Shown here: piece by piece, positions 13,039 to 26,593 of the stretch
Layout: every line of letters starts with the position of its first letter
How positions within the stretch are numbered: position 1 is the stretch's first letter
Assembly: GCF_020740795.1 (NCBI RefSeq)
Contig: NC_067282.1
Span: 128,335,132 to 128,399,131 of the forward strand
DNA: 64,000 bases
Reading direction: 5' to 3'
Source of the DNA: Apus apus
Taxonomy: Eukaryota > Chordata > Aves > Apodiformes > Apodidae
The notes under the pieces: model-generated
Database searches by the model: none
What the model saw: only the letters and a program-made list of their open reading frames with translations
What the model was told of the DNA's origin: nothing
Position numbers and translations under genes: made by a program

Positions 13039-13732
13039 TTAGGCATCTGTGGTGTCTTACTTGTTATTGACCTCCTTTAAAATGAATGTCTGTTTTTGCA
13101 CACCTGGAAACTTTTCCCAGTTGTGGGCTACTTGATGATCCAATTCTGACAGAAGCAAGTACATGAAACATAGGTAAAATGTCCCACTGCTGTTCTGGGA
13201 AAAATCTTCAAGAATTTCTTTGCCTGAAAAAGGTCAGCACAGCCTTTTATTCTGCTGCTTTCTGGGAAGAGAAGCTGCAGGTCTGCCCTTTGGTTCTCCC
13301 TTGGGATGCTCTGGCCCATTAGTAGCCAAGGTTAGAAGAACCATAATGATGAAAAGCAATAAGCAGTTTCTTTGGTACTTCATGGGTTAGTGAAAGATAG
13401 TATGTCCATGCTGAAGGACTTTATTGCAGAAAAAGAAACAAAACGGAGGGTGGAAACCAGGGAGAAAGTTGAGCCACGAGTAAACATGCCACTTGGCGAG
13501 TCATTCTCATCAAGGACTGCTAATCCCACATGCCAGTCCACTACAAAGGAGTTTGCAAGGCCCAGCTTGGCTCCACCCTTGACTTGGCTCTCCAGTTAGT
13601 AAAAGCTCATTTTTGCTGCCATCAATTCCCCTCCCTGAGCCTGTCAGCATATCTCATGGGCCACTTCCTCTGCTTTTCAAGCCATGTTGGTGCTTCCCAG
13701 AATAATAAGCCCTTGCTTACTTTTTCCCCTCA

Positions 13733-14234
13733 GCACTCATGAGACCCCACCTGGAGTGCTGTGTCCAGTTCTGGAACCCTCAACACATAAGAAGGACATG
13801 GAGCTGTTGGAGCGAGTTCAGAGGAGGGCGACAAAGATGGTCAGGGGGCTTGAGCACCTCTCCTATAAAGACAGGCAGAGAGAGTTGGGGTTGTTCAGCC
13901 TGGAGAAGAGAGAGCTCTGAAGAGACCTACAGGAAAGCTGGGGAGGGACTTTTTACAAGGGCTTGTAGTGAGAGGACAAGAGGTAATGGATTACAGCTGG
14001 AAGAGGGGAGATTTAGGTAAGAAATTGGGAAGAAATTTTTCACTGTGAGGGTGGTGAGACACTGGAAGAGGTTGCCCAGGGAAGCTGTGGATGCCCCATC
14101 CCTGGAAGTGTTTAAGGCCAGGTTGGATGGGGCTCTGAGCAACCTGGTCTAGTGGGAGGTGTCCCTACCCTTGACAGAGGGGGTGGAACTAGATGATCTT
14201 GAAGGTCCCTTCCAACCCATGATTCTGTGACAAG
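13733..14234 (+). repeat. CR1 LINE 3' fragment
   Basis: CR1 in + orientation, from the segment encoding [11 protein letters not shown]-like residues to the end GGTCCCTTCCAACCCATGATTCTGTGA. A frame change near 13780 splits the remnant coding sequence between two frames. Confidence 0.92.
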
Positions 14235-15289
14235 CATCTTGTTTTGGAGGCAGTCCCTGAAAGTTGTGCACAGTTTCTGCTTTATGTTAGAGATGTGCCC
14301 ATGGCTTTTTAGAAAGGAAAAGAGCACCAAAGTGTAGGTTTCTGGGAGAGGCCTTCATCTGCATAGTTCTGCTAGACCTGGAGCTGAAGCCACCTAAATT
14401 GGGCACCTAAGCATGTCCTGAGGTCTAACAGTGCAAAGCTCAAAGGCTTTGCCTACACTTAGCCCCACATGCACCTCAAATCTGTAGATAACCATTGGAT
14501 AATAATTTTCCTGGGAAGAGGAGCTGTGCCTTAATACAACCCAGATTTTCTCAGCTTGCTCAGAGCTTAGTTGAATGCTTCTTGCCTCAGGCTGCCCCCA
14601 GGAGGAGATGGCGTTTCCTGCCTCCCTGAGAAGGTCTCCCCTGTTTGGGAAGGTCACTCCTAGATGCTTACAGACATCTATGGCACACCTGGAGAATGGA
14701 ACACTGTGTAAATATTCCAGAGGCAACTCTTCTCAAGGACACAACAGGAGGAAGGGCCCTTTTATACAACAGACTCCCCCAGGAGCCCAGGGAATGAAAC
14801 CCACCATTCTCCATGCCCCTTTCTCTAGATGAGTTCCCAAAGTACTAACCTGTGTGCTACCGGTTGTGAACAGGGTGAAGGAGACCAGGCTTCCTGGGCC
14901 CTCTTGAGGCTCACATTCACCCAGAGCACATCCCTGCCATCAGCTTCGTGCAGGCAGGACACATACTCCTCTGGAGGGAAACCTGAGAGCTAAAACCTGA
15001 AAACATCAAACCTGACACAGCCCAACCATAGCCTGCCACGTAGCAGCCAGGCTACTGAAACATGTCCTGGAGTACCCATCTTTCAGGCACACCTGCAATC
15101 AGCTTTCTGCTCCAATGTGCTGCCTCTGGCAGGACAACCCTCTGTGGATTTGCTGGTTTCAGTCAGCCTCACCTCCTCTTTTCCCCGGCCACCCCCAAGG
15201 CTTCGTACTGAAGCACAAGCAGAATGAATCTGGAGAGATTAAAAGCAAGGTGTGTCCGTAGGAGGAGTATGGAAAAAAAGGTTGCAGTC

Positions 15290-15965
15290 TGAGTCAGGCT
15301 GTCGCGAGCCTTTGCCAGGGGGATTCGGGCTGTCAGGTGCCTCCATGGCCTCCCCCCGATGTGGAGGGGTTTGGGAACAAGACCAAGGGCACACACGGGG
15401 CGCTGCCTCTCGCAGGGGAACGGCCCCTGCAGGGCCAGATGTTAGAGGGGAGGTTAGAATGCACACACCCCCCCCCCCCCACGCCCACAAACTGTCGTTA
15501 AGAGCGATGTTTGCTTTACCAATTAACCGGGTTGTTAAGGGTTAACACACACTGAGGGATGATGTTTAGGGAAAATGTCAGGATGACCACCAGGCCACCA
15601 GGGATGTGTGTGCAGGCAGTAGTAACGTGCCCTTTAGGGACGTGATGCAGAAGTGCCCTTAGGGGGGTCTCTGGAGGGAGGGCTGTGGATGAAAGGAGGG
15701 GCAGGGAGGAGGCAGGACGCCCGAGGGCAGCTCTCCTGGAAGGGGCCGCGCTGCCTGCAGGTGCGGGGAGAGGCAGGAGGACTGTGAGGAGCTGTGACCT
15801 GGCCGGGCGGCTGCTTCCCCAGCCATAGTGGGGTCCCCTCTCCACAGGCAGCAGCGGCTGCTCCCCTGGGCTGGAGCTACGGCAGGTCCTGAGGTCCGAG
15901 CAGGCCTTGGTCCCACCTGCGGAATTTACTGCCTTTTCATACCCCAGTGACCCACCTGTCCAGCC
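15290..15965. other. Moderately CpG-rich patch without an attached gene
   Basis: By eye this stretch is GC-rich and carries clearly more CpG than its surroundings (for example TCGCGAG, GGCGCTGC, GGCCGCGCTG, GGCCGGGCGG). It has long open frames on both strands but no motif I recognise. It could be a distal regulatory or promoter-like island, or simply GC-rich sequence. Confidence 0.4.
15468..15480. repeat. C13 homopolymer
   Basis: An uninterrupted run of 13 C, preceded by ACACA, inside the CpG-rich patch. Confidence 0.95.
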
Positions 15966-18900
15966 AGTGTCGCTGTCCAGAGCCAACTGGCATCCATGAG
16001 CCCCAAGTTAGGGCAGTAACTAGCAGGGCAGTGTATGACTTGTTGCCCATCCTTCCTGCCTTGTACCACATCTGTTGTTTGGCTTTCGTTTGTCCTTGAG
16101 CAGCAGGCCTGGTTTTGGTCCCTTAGCCGGGAATAATCAGCAGAAGGCCTTGGCTGGTTTAAAAGGTGTTTTGTTTGTACTTATGTGGGGAAGAAGAACA
16201 GTTTCCCACAGTGGCTAACCTGCCTTAACCTCCCCTGGTGCTCCCAGGCATTGCCCTAACTGGGGCTGCCTTGCTCTGGGGCCCTTCAGAGCTAGGGCCA
16301 TCAAAAGAGACAGGCTTTTGGATCCTTACTGGTACCCCAAGTGCCTGGCTATGCATCTCAAGAGGTGTATCTCCTGCCTAAAACCTACTGATCTAGTTTT
16401 GGATGCCCTGGTAGACAGCCTGAAGCTTTATCTCCATGCAGCCCTCCTGGTTAACTCGTTCATGCTAATTCTCTCAGCTTGACACTAAATACTCCACGGC
16501 AGACTTCACAGAATTGCATTGTAAAACTCACTGCCTCGGGTGTGTTGCCAAGTTCCTGCAGAAACTGCACATGATACAGCAGGGAAATGTGCCAGATGAT
16601 GCAGAAATGTCTTGCCGTGCTGCAGCTACAGCAGCAGGTTTTCTCCTGCCCACACCTTCATTGCTGTCCTGGTGTTGCAATATGCCAGGTGGCTTGATGC
16701 TCAGCCAGCTGTGTGACTTTGCAGCTCAGTGGTTGCAGCACTTCTCGGAGCTGGGAGAAGACAGAGAGCAGTTCCAGGAGTATTCGTGCATTTTACACAA
16801 TGAACTCTTTTATAAGGACTCGCTTAGTACAGCCAGGCTTCTGCATCCCCAGGACGGTGAAGGGATGAGTCCTCCCTTTGGGACCTCTTTGATTTTCCTT
16901 GTTTAGTTTCAACAGAAAAACAAATAATCCCAGAGTAGTCCTTGACCTCTTTCTTTCTGCCAGTCCTCAAAGCTACCAGGCAGCAACACAGCTAGAAGCA
17001 TTTCTCCAAAATCCCAGGGGAGGGCCCTAGCCCCTGTACCCCTAAGTGGATGAGTAGGGGCCCAGGGCACCACATTCTCCTTCCACCCCCACTCTCCTTT
17101 ATGGCATAATTTTAAAAGAAAGCAATAAACCATTCCCTGTGTTTTCTAGAAGCAGTATGGAAAGTTTCTCCCAGGTGATCTGTGTCCTGGAGTGGGATGA
17201 CAGTGGCACAGAAAAGAAGGTGAGACTTGCATCAGGGGAAACAAAGTTGAGGAGAAGGGCTGGGAAAGTAAGGGAAGGGAGAAAAGCTAGGGATGGTGGA
17301 AATTATCAGTGCTAGAAACACAGTGGGGAAGGCAAATGTAGAGCACAGGTATGTGAAGGTGAACAAGAAGAATGAGATGTGAGGAATTACAGGAACAGCT
17401 AATATCTGGGAGAAAATGTAATGGCCTGGGTATACTGGAGATCAGGCTAAGTGCTAGAAAGGCCTCTCCTAGCTTGAAATGCTGGCACTACAAAAGGGTC
17501 TATCAGCTGTCTCTTTAGCTCAACTAATGAAATTGAAGCATCTAAGCTTCTGATGATCATTATGTGATCACACATCAGGAATTAGCTTTTGTCATTTATT
17601 TAACAAAAAAACCAACAACAACAAACAAAACCAAACAACCAAGTGCAGAGAACAGATGACAAGTGAGTGATGCTAGTATAATGAGCATGGAGGAAATCTC
17701 TAACTCCCATACACATGGATTGTGATATAGATCTGCAAGATCTGTGCTTCCCCTTTGGCAGGAGATTGGATGAATAATGAACATACCAAGGTGCTAAAGG
17801 AAGAGAAAGAACGGTCTTGTGATGGAGACAGACTGTTGTTGTCCTGCTACAGGCCCAAAGTGATGTGAGGCAAGTCACACAGTTGGTCTCTCACGGTATT
17901 CCTCATTTTCTGAGCACTAGGTAAAGCACTTTGAGTTTTGCTGGTGTGCTGGGCCCACATGAGAGCAGATGAAGTCTGTAAGACAAAACATTGCACCTCC
18001 TGCCCCAATTGTCTCTGTACATTGCCAGTACTTATTTCTGAACATAAAGATTTTTGTGCTTGACTTGCCAAGCTGTAATAGGAGGATGAAGAAGGGAACT
18101 GTAATAATGCCTCCTACTTCTGAAGGGTGTTGATGTGATTACTTCCATGTTTGCAGGACACTGACAAACAATACTGATGAGCATCGTGAAATTGCCACAT
18201 GGAAATTATTAACTACTGAGTAAGGAATTAAGATTACATGAAGTAAATATGGCCCTGGTCACACACTGGCTGAAAAGACTAAAAAAAAAAAATAAATCCC
18301 AATTACTACCTACCTACCTACTCTCTAGCTGAAACAGGGGTTCTGAGCTAAAAATATTCTTGAATTACAAGATCACCTACCATCATAATGCACAGGCACA
18401 AAAGAGGCTGCATAAAAGTTGCACCATCTTAGCAACACTTCTTAATTTTTCAATGCTTATCTCTATTAACTGAAATAATTTTTGCATTTTTGAGGTGAAA
18501 TATTTATTCTCTTTAAAGTGCTGTTCTACCCTCTAAAAAAGGGTTATGCGAGGCCCTGCTGCCTGTCAATGGCTGCATATCAGCTACACTCTGTGTAATG
18601 TCTCCAAGTTGGTTTTATTTTCTGCTTGCCAGCTCGGTTTCAAGCAGGGTATTTTCCATTTTATATGCAATTGGCAGTAAAAAAAGTCCTAGAGCATTCC
18701 ACACATGCCTCTGCACCTCTCCAGATAAAGCTCCTTGCTTTATGTTAGTGAAACTATGTTGTGGCTAATTTTGTAAAAATACCTTTGAGGACAAAAGGTG
18801 CTTCTGAACCAGGAACTTAATTTAGCTGATGTGTGGGTTCAGGGCACCTCACTCATTTACCCCTGCCTAGGTTGGGTTTTGCAGATCCAATAGGTTAAAC

Positions 18901-19003
18901 AGAAACAATTCTTATTTGAGTATTTCATTTAGCAGCATCTGCCACTTCTTTGTACTGTCACTTCAGAGCAGAACAAATTCCCTCTCCTCCTCCTCCTCGT
19001 TTC

Positions 19004-19033
19004 CACCCCCCCCACCCCCCCACCCCCCCCCCC
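19004..19033. repeat. C-rich tract with single A interruptions
   Basis: About 30 bases, nearly all C with two or three isolated A, flanked on the left by CTCCTCCTCC. The opposite strand has four or more G runs and could form a G-quadruplex. Confidence 0.92.
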
Positions 19034-19784
19034 TTTTAATTCTTTTTCTGTGCTTACAGTCCCTCAGCCTGGGTGTGACAAGGAGGAAGGGTGTTGGTCT
19101 AGACTGTGTCCAGCACACTTACCCAGAGCTTTGCCTCTGCAGGAGGAGCCCACCAGACTGGAACCTGTTCAGGCTCCAGAGCAAATGCTCCTAAAAACAG
19201 TTTTCACTAAAGCCAAGCTTGCTAAATAGGGCATTGCCAGTATCAGCAAAAGGATGCTTAAAGCTCTGTTTCGCAACCTTCCCCCAGGCTAGAGAAGGAA
19301 ACCAGGAAAACCCTCCTGGTTTTCACAGAAGTGATCATCTTCCTCTTGAAATGCCAGTGATGCTGCTGGAGACTCACCACTTTAAAATAGCCAAGCATCC
19401 TCCAGCAGAGGAATGATGTTGCTTGATCTATTCCCCACGGAGTCTGCTCCCACACCTCCAGGCTACGTGCAGTGTCCACCCAGCCAGGCTGGCTCAGGGT
19501 TGGGGCAGAAATAATTTCATTTTTGCAGGGACTTCAGTCAGAGAGGGATTAAGCTCATTTGTCACTGCATGCCTAGTCTGTAGGCACCTTGACAGTACAA
19601 GTCCTGCGACGGGACACAGCTGGGCTTGCACAGCAGGTGCTGAGACCTAACAATCCTGGGGCTTCCCACCAGCCTTTCTTTCTCCCGCTGCCCACCTCTG
19701 TGTATCCTCCCTCTCTTCCACTTCTTTTCAGTTGCTCTGTAGCCGCAGCAGAGACGCATATTCCTGCAAGTATTAGTCATTCTT

Positions 19785-19797
19785 CCCCCCCCCCCCC
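19785..19797. repeat. C13 homopolymer
   Basis: An uninterrupted run of 13 C after TTCTT. Confidence 0.95.
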
Positions 19798-19989
19798 ACA
19801 GGGACTCTCCTGTGGGAGCAGCCCAGCACTGCCAGGCAAGCCTCCCCTATAGGGAGGCAGGGAGATAGGGATTCCCTTTCCACTTCCTCCCTTTGTGCAG
19901 ACAAATTTTACAGCAGCTTTTGAAATCAGGGGGAATGACTCAGTAAAGCAGCTCTGGCAGGGTGGGGAGCCTAGTCTGGGAAGGGAAGG

Positions 19990-20016
19990 AAAAAAAAAAG
20001 GGGGGGGGGGGGGGGG
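19990..20016. repeat. A10-G17 homopurine tract
   Basis: A run of about 10 A followed directly by 17 G: a strand-asymmetric homopurine block that can form quadruplex or triplex structure and is prone to sequencing-length error. Confidence 0.95.
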
Positions 20017-23000
20017 AAAGGGCAATTATTTTGCTGTATGATCATTGGCTGCTATTCAGTCATCTCTATACAAAGGGCTTTTTTTCCGGAGCCATTAACT
20101 AAATGAATCAGCAGGGATCACGCCTCCAGATGCGGCAGGCAGTGTTTCTCCGGAGTCACATCTCCCCTGCACTCCAAGGGCTTGGAGGGGCATCTATTCT
20201 TCAGCCACTGGAAGGAACGTTACACAAACAGGAAGGTGCTTTTAAAAATGTAAGATTGCTGCAAAAAATAAACCATGACTCTTTCGCAGAGAAGGCCAAG
20301 CAGAAATTACGGGAAATATTTTCAGCCTTTGTTGTTGCAAACGGAGAAGGGTGTAAACAACCCAGCCGGCAAACCAGGCTGCCCCCGTGTGTGGGCAGGC
20401 AGCAGCTTCCCTGCACCTTCTTGCAGCCCCAAAGCCTCGGCAGTGGCTGTGCCAGCACTTGCTTCCACGGAGTGTGCTGCAGTGAGGAGGGGACACCAGC
20501 CCTGGCAGGTGGAGCTGGTGGGCATTGGGGTGCAGCTCCTGGTGACAGCCCTGCCAGCTCCCCTGGGCTGTGCTCCAGCCACCCCCACCATCCCCACCTG
20601 GGAGCACAGAGCCTGGACTTGGGGTGGGGAACCTCTCTCAAAAAGGGGCTCAGAGTAGCCATTATTTTCATTCCTTCTTCCCCAAAGGAAGCTGAAATCA
20701 AGCAGGTTGTCCAGAAGCCATTGGCTCTCGAGAAGGGCCCCCGTGGTGCTGGTGTAGTTTCAGGCAGACAAAAGCCCCCCCCCCCTCAGCAAAATGCGAA
20801 GATGACCCCAGAGGGTGGGTGTGCAGTATCTCAGCGTGCTGGTCCCAGTGTCAAAATCCAAAGCAGAGGTTAAGAAAGGTGGCTGGCAGCCTCCTGGCCC
20901 CCACTTGCCCTTCTGCCAGCACAGACAGCTGCAGGTCTGCTGGGTAGCCCAAAGCCCACAGGTCACTCATGGAATGAAAGCTGCAGGGGCACAGCCAGAG
21001 GAGATGCCAGGCAGCCGGGATGTTGCACGGATAAATCACCTTTATAACTAACCAGAGTTGTTAGTGGGCTCAGGATTCCCATCACCACCTGAACACAGTC
21101 ACACAACATGCCTTTTCACACCTGTTTCTCCTCCCTCTCTTTCTCATTATTCTCTCCCTTTGGTGGTCTCTTTTTTCTCTGACCTTCTCCCACCAATGTT
21201 TCTGCTCTCCTCATAGATTACAGAAGCTCAAAACAAGAGGCCTTCACCACCCCGATCACCACAGATGTTTTGTTTTTGACACTTTCTGGAGCTGCATGCA
21301 GCACAGGGAAGAGCCTGGGCAGACATGGAGCATGCTAAGCCTTTGCCAGAACCCCCAGGCAGGCAGGTGGGACATCACATGGGAGTTGAGGAGCTGTGTG
21401 ATTTCCCTATTAAAGGTGAGGGAGAAAGGCAAGGAGCAAATCACCTTCCCACAGAAGCAGAAAAGGAGTCTGATTCCACTTCCCAAAAACTACACTGAGG
21501 CTTGTGCCTCAGCCCCTCCATCATGGCAGGGAGTGCTGGAGTAGCTGGACTCCCTGTCAGCCCCAGCACCAGAGGGCAGGGTGGACCTGAGAGGTACACT
21601 ATGCAGGTAACACAGACTGCAGCTTTCTCTTTTGTTCACATTTTGCTCAAAATTCTTGGAAAGAAACCAAAGGAGGAACTTCACCCCCTTGTTCTCCTGT
21701 AAAAACAACACAGTGAGCAGAGGGCACAAGAAATATCCTGAGAGGGCAGCTTATTGGCCTGTATGTAACTGGAACCTCTAAGCTCCTGGCCATTTACAGC
21801 TGCCCTGCCATAAAATCATACACTTCTCTGCAGTTCACTTCTCCAGCAACAACCATCAGCAGGCTGCTGGCACAGTCCTGCTCTCTGTGAAGCCTGGCTT
21901 AATGTTGAAGGTTTACCAACCCTTGTCTGATGGGATCACACTGATACGGGCACGTGGGACACACAGGAAGACTAATCAATGCATCCTGAAGTCCCTCAGT
22001 GGTGGCTTTGATGACTTACGCTGTGCAGTCTCATCTGGCAGATTTAATATCAGTTCTGAAGGTGTGATTATCATTAAGCTAGATGAGGTATCAGAGGTGT
22101 TTCCATGCTCGTCAGCATTTAGCTATGAAGACGCATGGCACTGGCAGGTAATGGATTTGGGGTTTGTCACAGTGTTGTGTTTTGTTTTGAATATATTGTT
22201 CTTGAGCTTAACATAGCCACATGAAGAAAAATCAGTATTTACCATTCAGCAACTGATTATTTTCTCATGCTAGGTGCAGTAATCTTTATAATAAGCAAGG
22301 CAATAACTACCTTGGGAATTTCAACTGCCAAACTGAATAAAAGTTGGCATGGCCTAATGTATCCCACTTTAAAGAAACTATGAAGCCTGTAAAAAAAAAG
22401 ATTCTCTCTTTTTGACTAAAAGAAGAGTTACTTCATGAGGATTTATGTGCTCTCAGTACATAAAACAGGACTCGTTTGTAGAAAACAATGCTTGCTTGCT
22501 GGCTAAGGCACACAGGGAAAAGGCTAATATACCAAATGTACCTGTTTATACATCAGCTATTTAGATGTAGTAGAAGGTTAACAATTTAATGATGCTGAAA
22601 TATGATATGATAGGTATGTGTATGTGAGGGTGTGCACTTTTTCAGCTGAACAGCCACGCTTTGGGTAACTGGATGAAACCTCACCCTTGCTTTCCTTCTG
22701 GGGAAACATGCTTGCTATGCTGGCCTTGCTCCTTTCCAGTTTTACAGCAATGGTGCTGAATTAGTCCAATACAAATACACACGTCCACAGTCTGGCTTTC
22801 CACCCTCTTGATTAATTAGGAAAAAACCACAGTAATACTTGATAACGTACAGAGCTATATCCGCTTGACTCACTTCAGAATTCTGACTACTTGGTGTTTC
22901 CTGTTAAAATTACAAGAGGCAAAGCTTCAAAAGTGAAGGTGCCACAGTCAGAAGACCACAGCATTTTGAATTGCCACCCTAACAAAGTGAGCCTTCCTGA

Positions 23001-25144
23001 GACTTAACATGCAAAGGAAATACCTAATAAAAGCACACAGGGTCTAAGCCCGAAGTGACTGTGCAACATGTACCTGCTTCCCCCAAAAGTAATTTTCAGT
23101 AGGGAGAATGGCACAAGGAGATTAAGGAGTTGTGAGATTCCAAGATGTTAGTGCAGTGTGCATTGCAGGTATCATAGAGAGGCTCACACAACTGTGGAAG
23201 CCTTTTCACCTTGGTAGGTAGCCTGACACGTGGTCAAGGGCTGTTGCTGCTTCTGCCAGTGGCAGCACCAGGCAAAGAAACCCACATCTGCACACCTCTG
23301 TAGTGGAGTAACCCTGGTTTAGCTCCAGTGAAGACAGTGGAACTGCAGAAGGGATGGATCTAGCTGTCTCTGTACTCTCAGGTGCCCATCCTTTCCTCCA
23401 GCTGTTAACAGTGATATGAAAGGAAGCTCAATTTGAAACTTCAAGCTGAAGTGAATCTGGCAAGCTTAAGGTACAAGCATGGGAAGGGATCACACCTTTC
23501 CACTCCAACCATTCCTGGACATGCCTACGTTTTACCCAAAAGCTTGAACACTCAAGATTCAACCCCCAAAGTTTTTGAGGTTGTATCACACAGCACTTAG
23601 TCATCCTCAATGTCCAAATTATGTTTTTATGAGAAATGTAGAGGGCTGCATATGCAAGCTGGCTACACAACTTTGCCACCAGACAACATCCAAAAGGTAT
23701 GTTTCTGAAAATAAGAGTAAAAAAAATACCCACATTTTTCATTTTATTTTTTCTTTACTGTGAGAGAAGAGGCAGGTAGTGGCAGACAAGCTGGCATTCT
23801 GTTGGGTTTTATTCTCTTTATCTCCTGGAAGGGTTGTTTTTGAATCCAGGCAAGATACATAGCCAGCCCTTGCTATGAAGAATTCTGCCATCGTCGCCAG
23901 TAAGAGTTTTCAGAGCACACATGTAATTGCAATGAAAACTCCTATTCACACCTCTTGGAAATATTGGTTTAGGCTCTTCAGCTGTGGATGAGTGAAACAA
24001 GTGTGCAGTAATGCACATTCCCCACCAGTTCCCAGCCTGTTACACAGACAATAATAAACTTTTGCTCTAGGAAATGAAAATTGCAGAATCTCTATACAAA
24101 TCTGTAGATTCAGGATATAAATCTGTCACTGACTGTACTGCTTAGTCTTCAGCCACTGGCAGACATAAACCAGTGTTTGAGGAGACAGAAGAAAGAAAAA
24201 GGAGAGCAGCAGCAGCATCCAACTCCTGCCAGACACTCTTTAGGAACAGATTAGGGAGAAACAGAAAAAATAGACCTGATGACACTTAATTTCATGAGGT
24301 ACAAGAGCAGCACCCAGATCACTGTAAATACACAAATTACCCAGGCCTTACCTGTGTCCAAAAAAGCAGTGGAAAGACTCAGGGTTAAACACAGAAGGGA
24401 ACAAAAGAAACACAACTCCAGCTTCCTACAACACCAGGGTCTTTCCTCACAAGGACAAAATGAGTGCCTGCCATAAATTTTAGGTGCTTGCTTTATATAT
24501 CAAACACCTTCAGCTGGTTAAAGTTCATTAGGGAACCACAGCTCCTACGGACTTCAGCCAGAGTAAGCCATCTCTTCACTCAAGTCCTCTCCTACTCCTG
24601 CTGATAACTGATTTCAGAGACATACTGTTTGTTTTTCAGGCTGACAGTCCCAGGTCAAGCAGAAGCTGAGACTTTCAAGCCAAGATCCTTTTCCTTTGCT
24701 CTACTAAACTGCTCCTGCTAACACTGTACTGAGATGTTCCCTCAGTAAGATTTGAGGAACACAAGAGAAAAGCCACAGGGATTAAACTGCAACACATCCT
24801 TACAGGATACAGATGTAAATGCAAGACATACCCACAATAAACTGGCTACAGCTCCTGTTAACCAAAAAAGACAGTAGAGAGCTTAAGCCCTTTTGAAGTA
24901 ACTGAGCCACCTCAGGAGTAAACTGTTAGGTCAGACCCTGAGATGATGACCAAGAAAGTGGTAATATTTAAGTTATCAACTAATTCATAAAAAATTTCAA
25001 ACAATGCAGTTCACAGACATTAAAATCTATCTACAATTCAAACAAGAAGCTAAGCCATTTAATAACTGATAGACATCTGGCTACACTGCTGGCATTTATA
25101 GATACAGTTTTGCTGCCATTTTTTGTAGTTTTACGTTGAAAATT

Positions 25145-25164
25145 AAAAAAAAAAAAAAAAAAAA
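25145..25164. repeat. A20 homopolymer
   Basis: Twenty consecutive A with no visible retroposed gene or SINE body to its left. Confidence 0.95.
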
Positions 25165-26240
25165 GGAATTCAAGAGTAGCAAAGACAATGCACTTGCCAT
25201 GACACTTCTTGCACTATCTGGAGTCCCTAAAATTAGGTGTAGTTGCTGGAGTTTCTCTCCCTCTTTTTCATACAGCTTCTTCTTCATGTGCTATCTTCTC
25301 ATGTGTTCCAGAATACCAGCCACACCTTCTGAATCTTGCAGGATCTGGAATTTCCACCTCTGCATTGGAGTCTGGTGCCTGTATCAGCTCTTTCCAGCCT
25401 GTGAGCTCCTCAAGATCAGAATCCATTAAGAAGAATAAAGTCAGGAGATTCCTGAAAAACACAGACCAGAAGCTTTAACTGATTGAAATTTCCCTGCTTC
25501 TTTCCTCAGCGGGAAAATAATCATGGCAACAAGGAAAAAAAAAAAACAAACAACAATAAAAAAGTGCTTCTTTTGCAAATATTATTATTCTCATTAGTCC
25601 TTTTGTCTCTTCTTAATTTGCAGAGTTTAAAATGGTAATGTTTCCTTTTCTTTTTTTTTCTCCAAGTACAGCATCAGTCATTAGTTTCTTCTTTAATAGC
25701 TGAAGAAAAAAAACAAACAGAATAACTTGTCATTTTTGAAATGTTTTATATTTCAAAATTAGACACACACACACCAAAACAACATTTAAAGCATAGGACA
25801 CCTTTCAACAAATCTAGAGTAAGGTGATTTTCTATGCAAAATAAAAGTCTGAAAATGGAAATGCAAAGAGAAAGCTCTCCCTTCCCATTCCTGTTCTACT
25901 TCCCTCTTCTTGCCCAAGAAATTCTGCCTTGAAGAGAAGTGTATATGCCTCTGGAAATCTTAGACAAAATCAGCACAGTGCAAACATGCAGCTCACAGCT
26001 GATGATGTCCAACAGAGGACAGACTTTGCCATCTATTTTACTGACCTATAAGTCACCATTTCTAAAAAAAAGATGAATCTAAGTGGATATAGGATAACGG
26101 GACCTATCTTGGACAGCAAGTTTCATTCCCATTTGGGCCACAGTTTTGATCCTGCATTCAAATGAGATACTGCTGTCTTGGAACTCTTTCCTTATACCCC
26201 CCTTCTCAAAAACATAATAATAAAAGAATCAGCTGGCCTT

Positions 26241-26593
26241 TCAGTTACCAACAATAGTCTCTCCTTTCTTGCTGCTACTCTCTGCTTCTTCTCTTTCAGC
26301 ATGCAATGTCAACTCTGGCTCTGTTTGGCAGTTCTGGTATGAACTCTGGTCTGGTGATGTGACTTCTTTTTGTTTCCCAGTATGTGGCATGGATCCCAGT
26401 GTTGTTCCACTGGGGACTAGAAGATATGGAGAGGAGGGCAGGCAAGGTGGCTGGCTGTAGGCAATCTGCTCTGTGCAGCACTGTCCCCCTGCTGTGCTAG
26501 GAAATGGCATTTGTGAGTGGAACTGATTTGAGAACGGAGCTCCGTACATGTAGAAATCATTCCAGGGGACAGCTTGATAGGCAGTGATGCCTG
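26241..26593 (-). CDS. NOBOX: NOBOX exon 8 (terminal coding exon)
   Basis: Acceptor TTTCCCTCAG followed at once by CAG (a tandem acceptor). It encodes 117 codons including the TGA stop, with the aromatic segment [11 protein letters not shown] and an acidic, Ser-rich tail ([11 protein letters not shown]). A variant polyadenylation hexamer ATTAAA is at 25692-25697 on this strand; I see no closer AATAAA. Confidence 0.85.

Larger units (their letters stand above)
14235..26240. other. 12 kb between CR1 cluster and NOBOX 3' end, no supported gene
   Basis: No spliced or single-exon gene can be supported. Several long open frames at 20.1-20.9 kb occur on both strands at once, as expected for GC-rich sequence with few stops. 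I see no recognisable CR1, tRNA or conserved protein motif. The stretch contains the CpG-rich patch and homopolymer tracts listed separately; it presumably also holds the NOBOX 3' UTR next to 26240, where a variant ATTAAA on the - strand occurs at 25692-25697. Confidence 0.55.

Noticed and set aside
16514-16906. 130-codon + strand open frame
   Set aside because: No recognisable family, no promoter or splice support; Cys- and Leu-rich composition typical of chance frames.
20103-20873. 256-codon + strand open frame
   Set aside because: Overlapping long frames are open on both strands in this GC-rich stretch, there is no recognisable domain, and it crosses a C-run. It is best explained by low stop frequency.
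21887-22216. 109-codon + strand open frame with a hydrophobic end
   Set aside because: The hydrophobic tail reads from T-rich DNA and there is no homology or splice support.
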